A stretch of 64,000 bases of DNA from Hyposmocoma kahamanoa (taxonomy: Eukaryota > Arthropoda > Insecta > Lepidoptera > Cosmopterigidae), in NCBI RefSeq assembly GCF_003589595.1, contig NW_020653409.1, positions 1,686,502-1,750,501 of the forward strand. The letters run 5' to 3'. Made by a program: the position numbers and the translations under genes. Shown here one piece after another: positions 24,270 to 35,895 of the stretch. Below the pieces are notes generated by a model. It was given only the letters and a program-made list of their open reading frames with translations. It had not been told where the DNA came from and did not search any database. Every line of letters begins with the position of its first letter. The first letter of the stretch is position 1.

Positions 24270-24545
24270 TGTATTAACTGCCGCATCCCTGGGCAGTCAA
24301 CCCTTCCACCATTTGTCTTAGGGAGGTTATTAGGGCTGGCACGTATTCTAGCGGCGCTGACTTTTTATGGATGACAGCCACGAAACTGTCCACTCGCGCA
24401 TTCGTAAACATGACTGAGTCACTGCAAAAACGTGATAACCCTAACAGCGTCCTAAAGGCATTGTTGTATTGCACGTGCAGCGCATCTAGCGGACAGTGGT
24501 ATGCAGTACGCTCTAAAGAGCGTTGTCTTCACTGCAGCAGTAGAT
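24270..24545 (-). mobile_element. Non-LTR retrotransposon RT C-terminal fragment (QYNNAFR family)
   Basis: Minus-strand reading: VKTTLFRAYC, frameshift, VQYNNAFRTLLGLSRFCS, VMFTNARVDSFVAVIHKKSA. This matches the repeated pattern also seen at 25880, 51215 and 55210: TLFKAYC...QYNNAFR.L..L.R.CS.SGMF..A..D.F.AI..K. It lies after the GC-rich unassigned block and repeat I. It is 5'-truncated, with one frameshift before the QYNN motif. Confidence 0.72.
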
Positions 24546-25173
24546 CGTAGAAAGGTATGGGGCTGCTAGCATCAATTTTCTATCAACAGCTTATCGCATA
24601 TCTTGCCGGAAATTATTCTTGTTTGAACTTATGAAATAAGATAATTTGAATTTGGTAATATATCAGACTGTATTGATGATGCTTTTGCCTCCCACTGACA
24701 GGTACTTAAATAAAGTATTACGTCACAATCCACAAAGCTAATTCAATGCGGGTTGGTTTCCACACGACACAACGGCGAAAACACCTTGCGTACCAACAAA
24801 GGATTTTATTAGAGTCGTTAACTCCGTCTCTTATAGGCCATAAATCATTTCTCCCGGCTTCAGTGTAATGCCCACGTTTAATTTCATGATGCATTCCTTG
24901 GTTTCTGTGTTGCCAATTATAGTTTACTGTTTTATGCGGTGTATTAAAACTTGTCAGTAATTTTATGACCTTTTCAAGTTGTTGTGAGCAGAATTTCTTG
25001 TGGAAAATCTTTATAGTCTTCCTCCAATTTTTACTCAACAATTGATTACTCAACTCTACTATTATACACATAATATATATACATATAATGACGCCTTTAG
25101 ATTGAAATTAAAATAACGCTCTGTTAAGCTTACTGTCGAACCTTCTACATCGAGAACTTTTGGGTCGACTTTT
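24546..25173. other. Unassigned DNA with a 117-codon minus frame
   Basis: The frame 24718-25071 (-) has no recognisable domain. GTACTTAAATAAAGTATTACG and GTCAGTGGGAGGCAAAAGCA-type text (minus strand) nearby suggests retroelement 3' sequence. Confidence 0.35.
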
Positions 25174-25632
25174 TTTAACCGGCTTGAAAAACGGAGGAGG
25201 TTCTCAATTCGACTGTATGTTTTTTTTATATGTATGTTACGCGATAACTCCGGTATTTGTGGACCGATTTTCATGATTCTTTTTTGTTGGAAAGAGGGTA
25301 CCTCATTTCATTCCCCATTCATTCCCATTCAGTCCCATTTCATTTTGAAGAAAATCATCCAACTGGGTGGCTGATCACGCATGAACATTCATTTTTATAA
25401 ATAGCGCCTAAATTACTTAAGGAGCAATTCTTTTAATGGTTGGTTTTGCTATTCTCCAATTCAAGGCGTTTTTCTCTCTCAATATACTTTGAGTAGTGAG
25501 AACCGATTTTTATTATCTCTTGTGTCAAGTCCCGTATAGTGGCGAACTAAGGGATATTTCAATAAAACTTAGCAAATAGACGTAATTCCACGTACTTTTG
25601 CGGTCGGTTCTTTTTAGTACCCTGCACTGAGA
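25174..25632 (+). repeat. Repeat C, fullest copy
   Basis: TTTAACCGGCTTGAAAAACG, GAGGAGGTTCTCAATTCGAC, TTACGCGATAACTCCGG, TTGTTGGAAAGAGGGTACCT, GAGCAATTCTTTTAATGGTT, GTCCCGTATAGTGGCGAACT and a CACTGAGATAAATA end. The AACCGACTTCAAAAAAGGAG opening is very common in lepidopteran genomes. There is no coding capacity and the class is not certain. Confidence 0.8.
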
Positions 25633-25643
25633 TAAATATGAAA

Positions 25644-25882
25644 TAATACCAAGTGGCAGGACGAACAAGCAGTGCGCTTGCGATGCCACTCAGAAGCTTT
25701 AAATTGCAAGATCTTAGAGACACTGCTACTGCGCCTGTTACCTTGAGACATAAGTTGACAAGTCCCATGTGCCTGTAATTTAACCAGCACCTTTAATACT
25801 CACATTACTGCCTGACGGCAGAAATAGGTAGGGTAACAGTACTTCCCTGGACGAACGCTTTCACAAGGAGCTCTACTGCTAC
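25644..25882 (-). repeat. Repeat A
   Basis: Minus strand copy with both ends. It starts at GTAGCAGTAGAGCTCCTTGT, immediately next to a LINE RT fragment, and lacks the GCAACTGTTATGGACAG block near the 3' end. Confidence 0.8.
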
Positions 25883-26140
25883 GTCAAACGGTCGCTGAAG
25901 GCCCTAAGTGTATATACAATACAGTAATATTTTTAAGGTGATGTTGGGAGTGCTTAGTTCCTGCAGTGCATCGGTGATGTCTTCAGAATATGAGACGGAT
26001 GGGTTAGCTGCCATCCTCCGGAAAAAGACAGCATCCCTGATGCGGAGAGTGCGGGACAGCCCCTACAGCATTATACAAACTGTAGCTAGTAGGTCTACCT
26101 CTCGCACGTGGCAGTGCTTCATGAAGAACGTGATTTGATT
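25880..26140 (+). mobile_element. Non-LTR retrotransposon RT C-terminal fragment (QYNNAFR family)
   Basis: Plus-strand translation: RSLKALSVYIQYSNIFKVML, SSCSASVMSSEYETDGLAA, ILRKKTASLMRRVRDSPYS, IIQTVASRS. It is a diverged sister of the fragments at 24270, 51215 and 55210 and extends further 3' (SLMRRVRDSP.SI). It directly abuts the end of a minus-strand repeat A copy at 25882. No RT active-site motif is present, so it is a dead relic. Confidence 0.75.
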
Positions 26141-27440
26141 GATAATAAAAGAAAGTAAAGCTTTTCTATTACTAAGTTGTCTGAAATAAAATAATTTTAT
26201 TTATTATGAAGCAGAGACTATAGATAGATCGCCTTCTATTTGTTATATTATACAATTTGGTTTTGAGAAATCGGGAACTAATCGCTTATATTTTGTGTAA
26301 ATTTTATTTGGTATAAATGTATCTTATTTATTTAGACGCGTTGCATTTGAGACCATCCGAAATAAAACATTCATCACGGGATTTCGGTCTCGAAAATTTG
26401 GAGAACCTCGGCATTTTTTTGCATTTTCGAGACTCGAGTATGACGTTTTCAGTCTTAGGAATATCGACACTTTTGAGACTTGAGTGAATTAAATAACAAT
26501 TTATTTTTATTCTAATTGCAAGAACGTGGCAACAATGTAGATTGGAGCTTAAAAAACGATGGTAATAAAACCAAGTCTTCTCTATCCGAAACCAATGACT
26601 CTGAAATTATATTAAAAGCCCTTTTTTATTTGTTTCTTACGTGTTGAAAATAGAATATATTTTTTTATTTAATAACACGAGTTAATAAAGAACTTAAATA
26701 TCTGTAATATATGATGTTTGAACTGCTTAATGGGAACTTACTTTTGAAATAGATTCGTAAGTCTACTTTTTCTCGGGATTTTCGAGACACATCGAGACTC
26801 GATTTTTTTGCAATGAGATTGAAAGCCCTAGTTCGAAACGTCGAGGTAAAATAAAATATGTTTATACGCGATTAAGTGTCGATTTTTTTAAATCACATAA
26901 TGCGTACAAATCGTGTAAGTATAAAAGGAATTTGTTAATCCAATTCGTGAATTACGTTGAGAATTTTCGACTTTTGAGATACAGGCTCGCGCTGACATGC
27001 TAATGCTTAAACTACAAATAAACAAAGACAAGCGTTAGTGTCTCTAGGTTTAACTGGGGTAAACTATGGACTTCAATAAAAGAAATCACAAAAGCTTCTG
27101 TTCAACAAAAACATGACGTTGCAATGTTGGATAAGATCTCCCAAGCTACGCTTCATAACTATAAATAGTTCTTATTGCGTTTGTAATTATTCCCATAGCG
27201 TCATTGTACTTCACGGTTGCGCGGGCGCAGCGGGAAAGGGCAAGGTGTTGTGTGTGTTATTGTTGTTTGTATAAAGATTTTTTTATTGGAGTAATGAGTT
27301 TGGTAGAATGAATATTTTCATCAGTGCCATTAATCTTCCATATTTATTTTTTTCTTCTTTTCAAACTATTTACCAAGTCAAGTTTAAAGTAAAAAGTAAA
27401 TTTTTCATAATTTGTGTTTTTGTTTACTTTATTTTTTTTT
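26141..27440. other. Unassigned AT-rich DNA
   Basis: No repeat family of this window is recognised here. Confidence 0.45.
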
Positions 27441-27546
27441 TACGATACCAATTGATTGTCCATAACAGTTGCAGTGCCACTCAGAGCTTTAAATCACAAA
27501 GATCTGAGGCACACTCCCATTGCGCCCATCACCCTGAGACATAAGA
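27441..27546 (-). repeat. Repeat A fragment
   Basis: Only the CTTATGTCTCAGGGTGA to GCAACTGTTATGGACA portion is present, minus strand. Confidence 0.75.
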
Positions 27547-28989
27547 TATGGACTCTTCAGATAAAAGTACAAGAGTAGAAAAAAATATTTTTAGTTCTTC
27601 AACTCCACGTAATGTTTATATGAAATGACCAAAAGGTAGCTAAAGCGTGAACCTAGGATCGTACCTTAGAGAGATCCGGTAATAGGCTATTGAAAATTGA
27701 TAATAGGTTGCATAACTCAGAAAATTATCCAATTTGCAGATAAGAATCAATCTTGCAGTTACCTTCTACGTGCAAGCGGAGGAGGAATGTGCAGCAAGAA
27801 ACCACTTTGATGAGCTCTTTAAGAAACGATGTATCTAAATGTGGAATTAAATTCTTGTTACCACGGCAATTTTATATGAAGCTTTGAGACGTTGTTATAT
27901 AAAGAACTTTTGTATCAAGCTTGAAGGAAATTAATATAAATATTACATACTTTGCTCTGATCTCACACTAAAGCAATTGTATTATGGAAATCAAAAACAA
28001 TGACGGTACCACAAATATCCAGATCCGAGACAATAGAGAAAAGTTAGTGTTCTACATTGACCGGGGATGGAAGAGATGACGACATCATGAAAACCAGGGC
28101 ACAAGCCACTCGATCACAGACTACAGCAATAGTTCGAAAGCTAAGTACCAACAGGCTCGGTTGTACGCAGAGCCGCTAGCCTTATGGGTGAGAATAAACT
28201 TGAGTATAATATTAAAAGTTTAGCCCACTGGCGCACAGTTACCGGTTATCTGCAGATTATATTTCAGTGAGTGTGTTCATGAGCTTCAGAAACTCATACC
28301 GCTCTTTTTCCATCGGACATTCAGACACACGGCACGGATATTTAATTGGTTGATATTGGAAATGAAACTATTTTTTCTGAATCTAAAATTACGTTTCCAT
28401 CCTGCAAACCAACTCTTCGCGATCTTTAAAGATCCCGTGTTCACGGTTGACTTGGTGGATATTTTTGTCACCTTTTATAATGTGTCTAATGTTTCCAAGC
28501 ACATGCAACCCGAACATCTTCTAGGCGAGCTCGTTCCATTGTAAACTTTGCTCTAGATGGTCAAAAATAAATCCATTTACATTAAAAAATAAATTTGGAT
28601 CAAGCGATCCCAAACAACTGTTTCTCACTTCCTAAAGAATTACGTAAACATAACATCACCTAATCAGGTTGAACCAAATGCTGCCTTCGAACACGTTACG
28701 ATGTCACATATTTGAATTACTGGACATTAACCAAAATCACCGAGTCATACGAGTACGTCACCAGGAACAATAACATACAATCATGAATCGTTAAAGAAAT
28801 TGACACTTTCGCGTTCATTCCTACACGATTATAGAATGGATTCGTTTGTAATGACGGCCGTATCAACATTATGTCCGATACCGTGACGAGCACTCGCTAA
28901 TTATCAATAGAAAGCGCATCACTACTTCCCAGTTTAAAGTTACGAGTAAAATATCTTCGAGTAAGTGAGTGTGAACATATAAGCAAAGA
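27547..28989. other. Unassigned DNA
   Basis: Opposing 61- and 64-codon frames near 28286-28544 have no recognisable motif. The 28020-28190 patch is less AT-rich and may be old transposon sequence. Confidence 0.35.
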
Positions 28990-29098
28990 TAAGGGTCGTT
29001 GACCTGTTATGATGCCATGTACCTAAGACTTGACATGAACCCTACGTGTTGAAGAAGTTTCACTGACCTTGGCGGACTATATCCTAAAACCTACAGTT
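28990..29098 (+). mobile_element. SINE-L middle fragment joined to SINE1
   Basis: GATGCCATGTACCTAAGACT, GGCGGACTATATCCTAAAAC. It is followed within a few bases by a SINE1 head. Confidence 0.45.
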
Positions 29099-29100
29099 AA

Positions 29101-29250
29101 CTGCCTCCTTGGTCGAACGGTTACCATACTGGACTGCCACGCAGAGTGCTCGGGTTCGGTTCTTGGGCCGGGAGAAATATTTGTATGGCCTACATTTATT
29201 TCTCTCGTGAGTTTGGGTATAATTTAGTGGTTGTCTATGTGAGTTTTGCT
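29101..29250 (+). mobile_element. SINE1 head and part of body
   Basis: CTGCCTCCTTGGTCGAACGG, GGTTCGGTTCTTGGGCCGGG, ATTTGTATGGCCTACATTTA, GTGGTTGTCTATGTGAG. It is joined at its 5' side to a fragment of another SINE (28990-29098). Confidence 0.8.
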
Positions 29251-29476
29251 TATTTGCGTTTATGTTACAACTACTGGAGTTTGCACCCCGTGATATTATG
29301 TTTAATAAACCCGTGAATTTATTTTTTTATACATCTTATGAATATTTATTTTATTTAATGCTAGATACATAACTATGTATGTGTAATGTAGTAAATATAC
29401 TGAAAAAAAGGAAAGTTTCTTCTAAACAAACGAATAAAATTTTTTGAGGGCTGCGTTTTTTATCTACTTATGTTTT

Positions 29477-29965
29477 TAGTTTCTTAACCGACTTCAAAAA
29501 AAAAGGAGAAGGTTATACGTTTGAAAGGTTGCAATCTTGTGGTGATCCTATTGTCACCAAGTCAGACTCTGATGAGGGGATCCATGTAAATCGAGGGAAA
29601 TCCTCAAATTTTATAGACATGTCAGTGTATTTACCGATTTTTCCGTCAATTGTGGACCAATTTTGAAAATACTTTTTTGTTTGAAAGGGTATACTTTTAG
29701 GGTAGTCCCTAGACTGACGATGCTGTTCCGAGTTTGTTTCGATCATCACAAATTAAAAAAAATGTTTTTCGCAAATAAAAGTTGACTTTTCACTTGACAC
29801 AATATATGTAATCAACAAATCAATGTCACCGTGACATCCAGAAAAAAAGTATAAAATGTACAAAGGGGCCCCATTGTCACCAAGAACTCAGAATCCGATG
29901 AGGGGATCCCATGGAAATTAAAAAATGCCTATAAGCAAACTTTTGAAGTCGGTTTCTTTTTCTAT
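29477..29965 (+). repeat. Repeat C relative (variant with GATGAGGGGATCC)
   Basis: TTAACCGACTTCAAAAAAAA, then GTTGCAATCTTGTGGTGATC, CCTATTGTCACCAAGTCAGA, TGATGAGGGGATCC; a second partial unit at 29862-29965 repeats CCATTGTCACCAAGAACTCA and GATGAGGGGATCCCATGG. Confidence 0.65.
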
Positions 29966-30489
29966 GAAAAAGTTACAATTATTTTTACGATGGATATATT
30001 TTTGGATATATATTTATATACACTACACTACAAACTATATAAAAAAGTATTAGTGGTTATTTGTAGAATTAACTAATTCTACTAACTAAGCCTTCACTAC
30101 CGATTCTCCACAAACGCCACATCCTCCAAGATATTAACTATGGCGGTAGATTTGTTAATGTATGATATATAACTCAGCATTGAAGCGTGACGATCTTATC
30201 AAAATATTCTATGTGAAGAGACTCTTTTCATAATTTCGACGCTTTGAATTGATTCTCTTCATAATTTAGACTGTGGTCAGTAATAAGTTGCGTAAATAGC
30301 AAGGTTCTTGTCATTAATCCTTTATAAGTAGTTTAAAAAAACAAATGGCGTTAAAAAAGGCGGTGTCAATAGAAAGAAGAAAGAATACGTGTTTAAGACT
30401 GGCGCGAGTCGAGGAAGCCATACTAATATAATTGAAGCCATCGAAGGATAATGGAAAGTGGAATGTCAGGATTATAGCAGCGTGGAGTG
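29966..30489. other. Unassigned AT-rich DNA
   Basis: Nothing recognised before SINE3. Confidence 0.5.
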
Positions 30490-30625
30490 ATACCTCCATG
30501 GCTCAACGGTTTGCACTGTGAACGTCGGTCGACGAGGTCCCTGGTTCGATTCCCGGTAGGACCCATTTGGAAAATGAACTTTTCAAAATTTATTTAGGTC
30601 TGGGTATTGTAGGCAGTGCCCCGTA
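30490..30625 (+). mobile_element. SINE3 (tRNA-like head)
   Basis: CCTCCATGGCTCAACGGTTT (box A-like) and CCCTGGTTCGATTCCCGGTA (box B-like), then a body GACCCATTTGGAAAATGAAC TTTTCAAAATTTATTTAGG. The sequence cannot fold a proper acceptor stem, so this is not called a tRNA gene. A second, older copy lies at 57630-57742 on the minus strand. Confidence 0.6.
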
Positions 30626-31229
30626 GTGCAATAAAATTCCCGTTGCTTACATATAGTACAAGGAATTTTTACCAGTTTTAGGCTAGGCTAGACGACTGTT
30701 TTAAAATATTTATTTACGTCCTGTTTTAAATTCAATTTTAAAACTTAAACTTAATTTAGAACAAAATTGAATTTTAACAAAACAAAGTTAAGTAGGTTTA
30801 GAAAAGATTGTTGTAATGCTTCTTCTGTTAGCAAATCAAACATATTGTGTGGATACAGATCTCATTATAACGGAACTTAGTGGTTATTGTGTACATTGTT
30901 GTGTATTATTTTTTATATAATAAATAAAAAATAGGAAATTAATCATCATTCACCGCCGAACTTTACCTACTGCTGGTTATAAATAAACCTCCCATAGTTT
31001 TTGCTATACACAACAATAACGTGCTCTTCTGACCCATCTACGGCCCGCGACTTTGACATCACGTCCCCACATTTCTGTATCAGCTTCTTGACCACCAATC
31101 GGTAGTCGATTTAATCTGTCAACACTACGCCTCTCAATATAGCTTCGATTGAAATGGAAACAATTACATTGACTTAAATCGGGTTACCATCAAGTTTTGG
31201 GTGTCGTTCTTCTTATTGTGGTGGTGCTT
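30626..31229. other. Unassigned DNA
   Basis: Nothing recognised; the first ~100 bp may still be SINE3 body. Confidence 0.4.
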
Positions 31230-31589
31230 TTTTATTTGAGGACGCTGTGGAGGAGCTGCAGAGACGGATATGTTTGTCTGACGTTAATTGCCCTTTAAAT
31301 TGGAAGCTATGTCCGAACATTGTCGCTGGACACTGCACTGGCACCTCTAGCACTACCCCGGAGAGCTAGTAGAGAATGAGCTAGACATCCTCCGGACCCT
31401 CCGGTCGCGTAGGAATTTGGGAAATGGAGAGACGCCGTTCATTCAGCATCGAGAAATGAGCGTGCTTTACAGCTCCGCCATCAATGAAGAGATTTGGTAG
31501 TCGACTTATAGTCGGCGGCTTAGCAATGGCAACCGTTAGATGCGCAGAGCGCGACGGGAAGTGAGCGTGCCTACAGCTCCGATACCTAT
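31230..31589. other. GC-richer block of probable retroelement origin
   Basis: This block is compositionally unlike the flanking AT-rich DNA and runs straight into repeat I. AGCGTGC(T)TTACAGCTCCG-like text occurs twice (near 31457 and 31566). Every frame is broken, so no product can be named. Confidence 0.35.
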
Positions 31590-31745
31590 CTGGAAAACAG
31601 AGAAGGTGCTGTACGTGCACCCAAGATGGCTCACCTAAGGCACTAGCCTTACAGAAAACATGATGAAGTCCGTGCAAACGGGCTGATCTGGGGCTAGGAC
31701 CTGAATAATAAGGTTCATGTGGTAGTTCGTTAGGGCAGGTGATAG
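31590..31745 (+). repeat. Repeat I
   Basis: ACCTATCTGGAAAACAGAGA, AGGTGCTGTACGTGCACCCA, GGGCTGATCTGGGGCTAGGA, AAGGTTCATGTGGTAGTTCG, TTAGGGCAGGTGATAGTGCC. Confidence 0.5.
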
Positions 31746-32166
31746 TGCCCTTCCCGTGTAACCATAACGCTAGGTATGGAGAGCACTATATAATAAAACA
31801 TTAGTAGAAGATACGGGACTGTACACATTACAATAACATTGTACACACTCCATATCGTTCGTATTACAAATTGCACCTCCAACTTTTCCAAAATCATCAC
31901 CTGTCTTCCGTTCGGCATCAATCATGCTCCAATACCCACTTGAAACTTGCACAATCATCTACTTAATAATCGTTTATAACAAGAATTATCTTTTGTATTC
32001 GCGCTACCTAACATGTGTATGAAGTTGTATGAAACGTAACACTTTCTAAATTTCTAATTACGGTCTTCGTTAGATTGGATTTTTATTTTCGAACCGTGGT
32101 CGGCTTAGGTTGTAGATATTTTAATACGAGAAATTGCAATTAGAAGCAAAAGAAGTGTTTTTTTAA
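31746..32166. other. Unassigned AT-rich DNA
   Basis: Nothing recognised. Confidence 0.5.
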
Positions 32167-32387
32167 GCGATCCATCCAGCTGTTGTAGTGCTACTTAGAG
32201 CTTCAAATCGAGATTTTAATCTGCATCTGTCACCCTGAGACAGAAATTGACAAGACCCATGTGCCTATAATTTCATCGGCGCCCTTACCCTTCAATGCGG
32301 TAATGTGAATATTACAGTTTGGCGACAGAAATAGGTAAGGTGGTAATACTTCCCTGGTCGAACTCTTTCACAAGGAGCTTTACTTCT
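32167..32387 (-). repeat. Repeat A
   Basis: Minus strand; AAGCTCCTTGTGAAAGAGTT, CTATTTCTGTCGCCAAAC and GGCACATGGGTCTTGTC blocks are readable; truncated at the 3' end. Confidence 0.75.
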
Positions 32388-32954
32388 CTCTTACTCTTGA
32401 AGACTAAGTGTATCGAGATCGTCATATCCAGTGGAGATTTATGGTTGAAGACTACTCCTCTGAGAGGTAGGCAAACATAGATTTATTTATATCCTTATCC
32501 AAGCAAAACGCTGAAGAATGTACTAAGTCAATTTCATTTTATAAAATACAACGTATTAGGAACGCCTAAGAAAGTTAATTACTTCTTCATGGAAATTAAA
32601 AATTTTAATTTTTGTATAATATAACCCAAAAAATTGTTTATTTCCAACATGTACCAGTCGCGAAACCTATGAACTTTGTATTATACCTATAATATCTCAT
32701 TTCTTTTCATTTTTAATCCAGTCTATGACCGATCGTTCAGAAATGTACTGAAGCTGAATCATTATGTCTATACAAAAATATCAATCATCTATTCAATCAC
32801 TCATTTATTTATTGAATAATCTTAAAAGCAAGATAACCTACCATTGGTAAAGACTACATATAAGTCGATTCCAATTTAAGTTTAAGAACTTTTTTCGAAC
32901 TTAATATAAAGTAATGAACGGAAAATGCATAACAACATTTTGCTGCGTGTTTGT
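32388..32954. other. Unassigned AT-rich DNA
   Basis: Nothing recognised. Confidence 0.5.
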
Positions 32955-33235
32955 TTATAAGAATATGTGCGCATTTGACCTTCATCTCACCTGATGGAAA
33001 GTGACGATGAGGTCGACGTTGGAGCACACCCAAATAATACCTATTCACACTCGCCCTGAAAAGGCCCAAGTTATAGCGTTCATAGAATGTTTACGGGCAG
33101 GGGATTTCGTTTCGTAACCATTCACCATATAAATGTGGAAGCATAACGCTTTGTGCAAATCCTTGGAATATCCACAATAGACTGGTGGAACCCCAGCCTG
33201 TGATGGAAAGAGGAAGGCGGAATTAAATTAACAAC
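32955..33235 (+). repeat. Repeat F
   Basis: GTGCGCATTTGACCTTCATC, TCACCTGATGGAAAGTGACG, ATGAGGTCGACGTTGGAGCA, ATACCTATTCACACTCGCCC, ATAACGCTTTGTGCAAATCC, GTGATGGAAAGAGGAAGGCG. Confidence 0.72.
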
Positions 33236-33938
33236 GTGCGACTTACCTTGCAAAAATAAATTTATATTTTATCATCACTGCCTACAGAATCCAAATTAAT
33301 ATGAAACCTACCAGTCCATTACCAAATGAAGGAAATAAATCAACGCAAGCGCAGCACTGCCGTGACTTATGGTGATAATTAAGTTCGAAGACGAACACCT
33401 GTCGGGTTGTCTGTCTATTTATCTAATGACGTTTGGTGGTTCAAAAGTAATTAGTTTCTTTAGTAATTAATGGATTGTTAAACTATACTTACTAAATGTT
33501 TCTCCTTTATATTTGTAACTAAAGAGAGAGTGAGTATAATATTGATCGTACCAAAACTTTATGTGCCAACATTGGCAGACATCGAAATAGCGTCATTTGT
33601 GTAAATAACCCTTAGACTATGGAAACCAAACCAAAGGACATGTTACATTGACATATATAAGTCAGACGTTATATGTATATGATGCATTTAGACGTTGAAA
33701 TCATAAACATTTTATTGTCTTTGTTTAACTACTGCGTGCCGTCGGAAGCCAAAAGAGATAGCACTATATTGATTTATGTCAAATACAGGAATCGAAAATA
33801 CGCAACGTCATCTTAAATGCCAACTGTCCTCATTTTACCATATTTGGAGTACCATTTGATATCCGTATCCGGTTGTCAAAGGGAAGTACATGAAATATCA
33901 AAACCAATGTTTGGCCAATTGTTTTATTGGATTATTCG
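33236..33938. other. Unassigned AT-rich DNA
   Basis: Nothing recognised before MITE copy 4. Confidence 0.5.
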
Positions 33939-33946
33939 CATGAATT

Positions 33947-34174
33947 CATTGACTTACAATTATATGGACGTCGGGTCCGCGCTAAAAAGTGTCCGCACTT
34001 TTAAGGCGCTAAAATCGTATACAGAGCGCGACACTCCGCTTTAGTCTTCATTTGTTCTACTGATAGCGCGATACTGCGATGACATTACAATTTAAATTTC
34101 GAATAGGTTGACTTGGGACATTTTTTTCGTGGTTTTTGTATTAGACCCGTCGTCCATTTATTTGTAAGTCAATG
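33947..34174 (-). mobile_element. MITE copy 4 (short form, 228 bp)
   Basis: Minus orientation, with 8-bp duplication CATGAATT at 33939-33946 and 34175-34182. The interior matches copy 3 almost base for base. Confidence 0.92.
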
Positions 34175-34291
34175 CATGAATTGTAATAAATTTGGACAAA
34201 AATATTGACAGTGACAACAATTAAGTATTGATTAAAATGCGTCACTGGGGCATTAATAGGTGCGGCAGTAGAAAAGGCGGAAATCAACCGA

Positions 34292-34437
34292 ACATCCGTC
34301 CGAAACAATTACTGTCAAATAAGTAATATTCGACAAAATTAAAAGACAAGTATCCAGTATGAAACTTCATTCGCATCACGCATCTTTTCATTTAGTCAAG
34401 TATTGCTTATTTGGCAGTTATTGTTTCGGACGGATGT
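34292..34437. repeat. Inverted repeat, 36-nt arms, about 74-nt loop
   Basis: ACATCCGTCCGAAACAATTA CTGTCAAATAAGTAAT (34292-34327) pairs with 34402-34437 with three mismatches. It is a possible fold-back element; its outer limits are not clear. Confidence 0.65.
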
Positions 34438-35030
34438 CGGACGGAGATCGAGAGTAGACCCCCTGATACGAGTCGGACGTAGCGCGAAATCGCTCTTATG
34501 AGTAGGCTTACTGCTTACCACCAAGCATGCTAAAATCATAAAAATCTCACTACTTTCATTTGTAAGAGGAAGAGGACAATATTTGACGCAGTATTCTGCA
34601 TACAGTTACGGTTACTGTTCTGAGTACCAAACTGTACAAACCTGTACGGACAGTTATGTTATACTGCAGGTAGGATTACCATCTCACTGAATTTATCCGG
34701 ATACATCCGGCGTTCAGACCTATACGTAACAAAAAATTAAATGAGCAACAAGTTAAAATACACACAGAATGCAATAATTACTAATATTAATAATGTGTAG
34801 GAAATTCTTTCGAAAAAAAATGAATTTTATATATTATTAGATGCCCCTGTATTTGTACAATATTTTCTATTTTTTTAGATACACATATTTTCTTATGTAT
34901 AAAGTGATATGGAAAAAATGTGCATTTGTTTGGCACATTTTTTTAAATATATTTTGTCCAATCCTCAAAATGTAACAATTCCAATTTAGTCATTTTGTTA
35001 TTGAGGACACGATAATTATTATCATTTAAC
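34438..35030. other. Unassigned AT-rich DNA
   Basis: Nothing recognised between the fold-back at 34292 and SINE1. Confidence 0.5.
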
Positions 35031-35247
35031 AGTATTAATAACGTACACACTCAACACAGCCCCGCACTAAAGAAAAACCCTGTGTCGCGGGTGCCATGAA
35101 GACACACATAGACAACTATAAATTACACCCAAACTCACGAGATAAATAAATATAGGGCATACAAATATTTCTCCCGGCCCGGGGATAGAACCTGGGACCT
35201 CTGCGTGGCAGTGCAGCATGGTAACCTTTCGGCCACAGAGGCAGTTA
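35031..35247 (-). mobile_element. SINE1, nearly full length
   Basis: Minus strand AACTGCCTCTGTGGCCGAAA head, GGTTCTATCCCCGGGCCGGG box B region (changed from GGTTCGATTCC), body and TTATTAATACTG-like tail. Confidence 0.85.
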
Positions 35248-35764
35248 AATGTATTTTAAATTCTAAGGCTTTCGCGATTGCACTACACATAGATTTTTTT
35301 TAAATAAGCCAACGTTTCAAGCTCCTTGCGGGAATCTGGGGTACTACTCTCGATGCACTGGTTCCGTATGTATCCGTACCTAAGGCGGTTTTCTGTTGGA
35401 TGACTTACAGACTTGAGTTGAGAACGTACAACAACGCGATTTAACATTTTTGAACGGGTCCTTTTCATTAACGGGCTTCGAGTGTAGTCCTGGAATTCTA
35501 CAACGAAATATGTTACTACGTGACCTCGTCCGCAATGCTACTACAATACGTACTACATAATGTCAGATTTACGATGAAAGTAATGTCAAAATTCGATACG
35601 AAAACTGTAATTTGACGTATTGGAGTACGGACTTACGTCAAATCATGATCTTCGTGCACGTTTTGTATTTTTTTCCATACTCTAAGGTTTTGTGGTAGAC
35701 CTACCACATATGACGTACAGTCATCCATTGGTTTGTCATCTTTACAGGAGTAGAGGCCCAGCTG
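35248..35764. other. Unassigned DNA
   Basis: AATAAGCCAACGTTTCAAGCT near 35305 resembles repeat E in reverse. The rest is unassigned. Confidence 0.4.
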
Positions 35765-35868
35765 TGACCACGGCATCTACAAAGACCCGAAACGTAGGTT
35801 TGTTTGAAAAAACAAATGTACGCGATTTAGATGCGAAACTAGTGCCATTTCCATTGTATTGTAATGTC
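35765..35868 (+). repeat. Repeat E
   Basis: GTGACCACGGCATCTACAAA, GACCCGAAACGTAGGTTTGT, GAAAAAACAAATGTACGCGA, then ATGCGAAACTAGTGCCATTT. It precedes the left arm of the 35896-36373 inverted repeat. Confidence 0.7.
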
Positions 35869-35895
35869 ATTTCCGTTGTAATATTGTGATATTAT

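Noticed and set aside
24718..25071. 117-codon minus-strand frame
   Set aside because: No recognisable domain; flanked by retroelement-like text and a LINE RT relic.
30490..30570. tRNA gene on the plus strand
   Set aside because: The D and T arm-like boxes exist but the 7-bp acceptor does not pair; the body matches another SINE3 copy.
31381..31677. 98-codon minus-strand frame
   Set aside because: It is antisense to the GC-richer retroelement-like block and has no motif.
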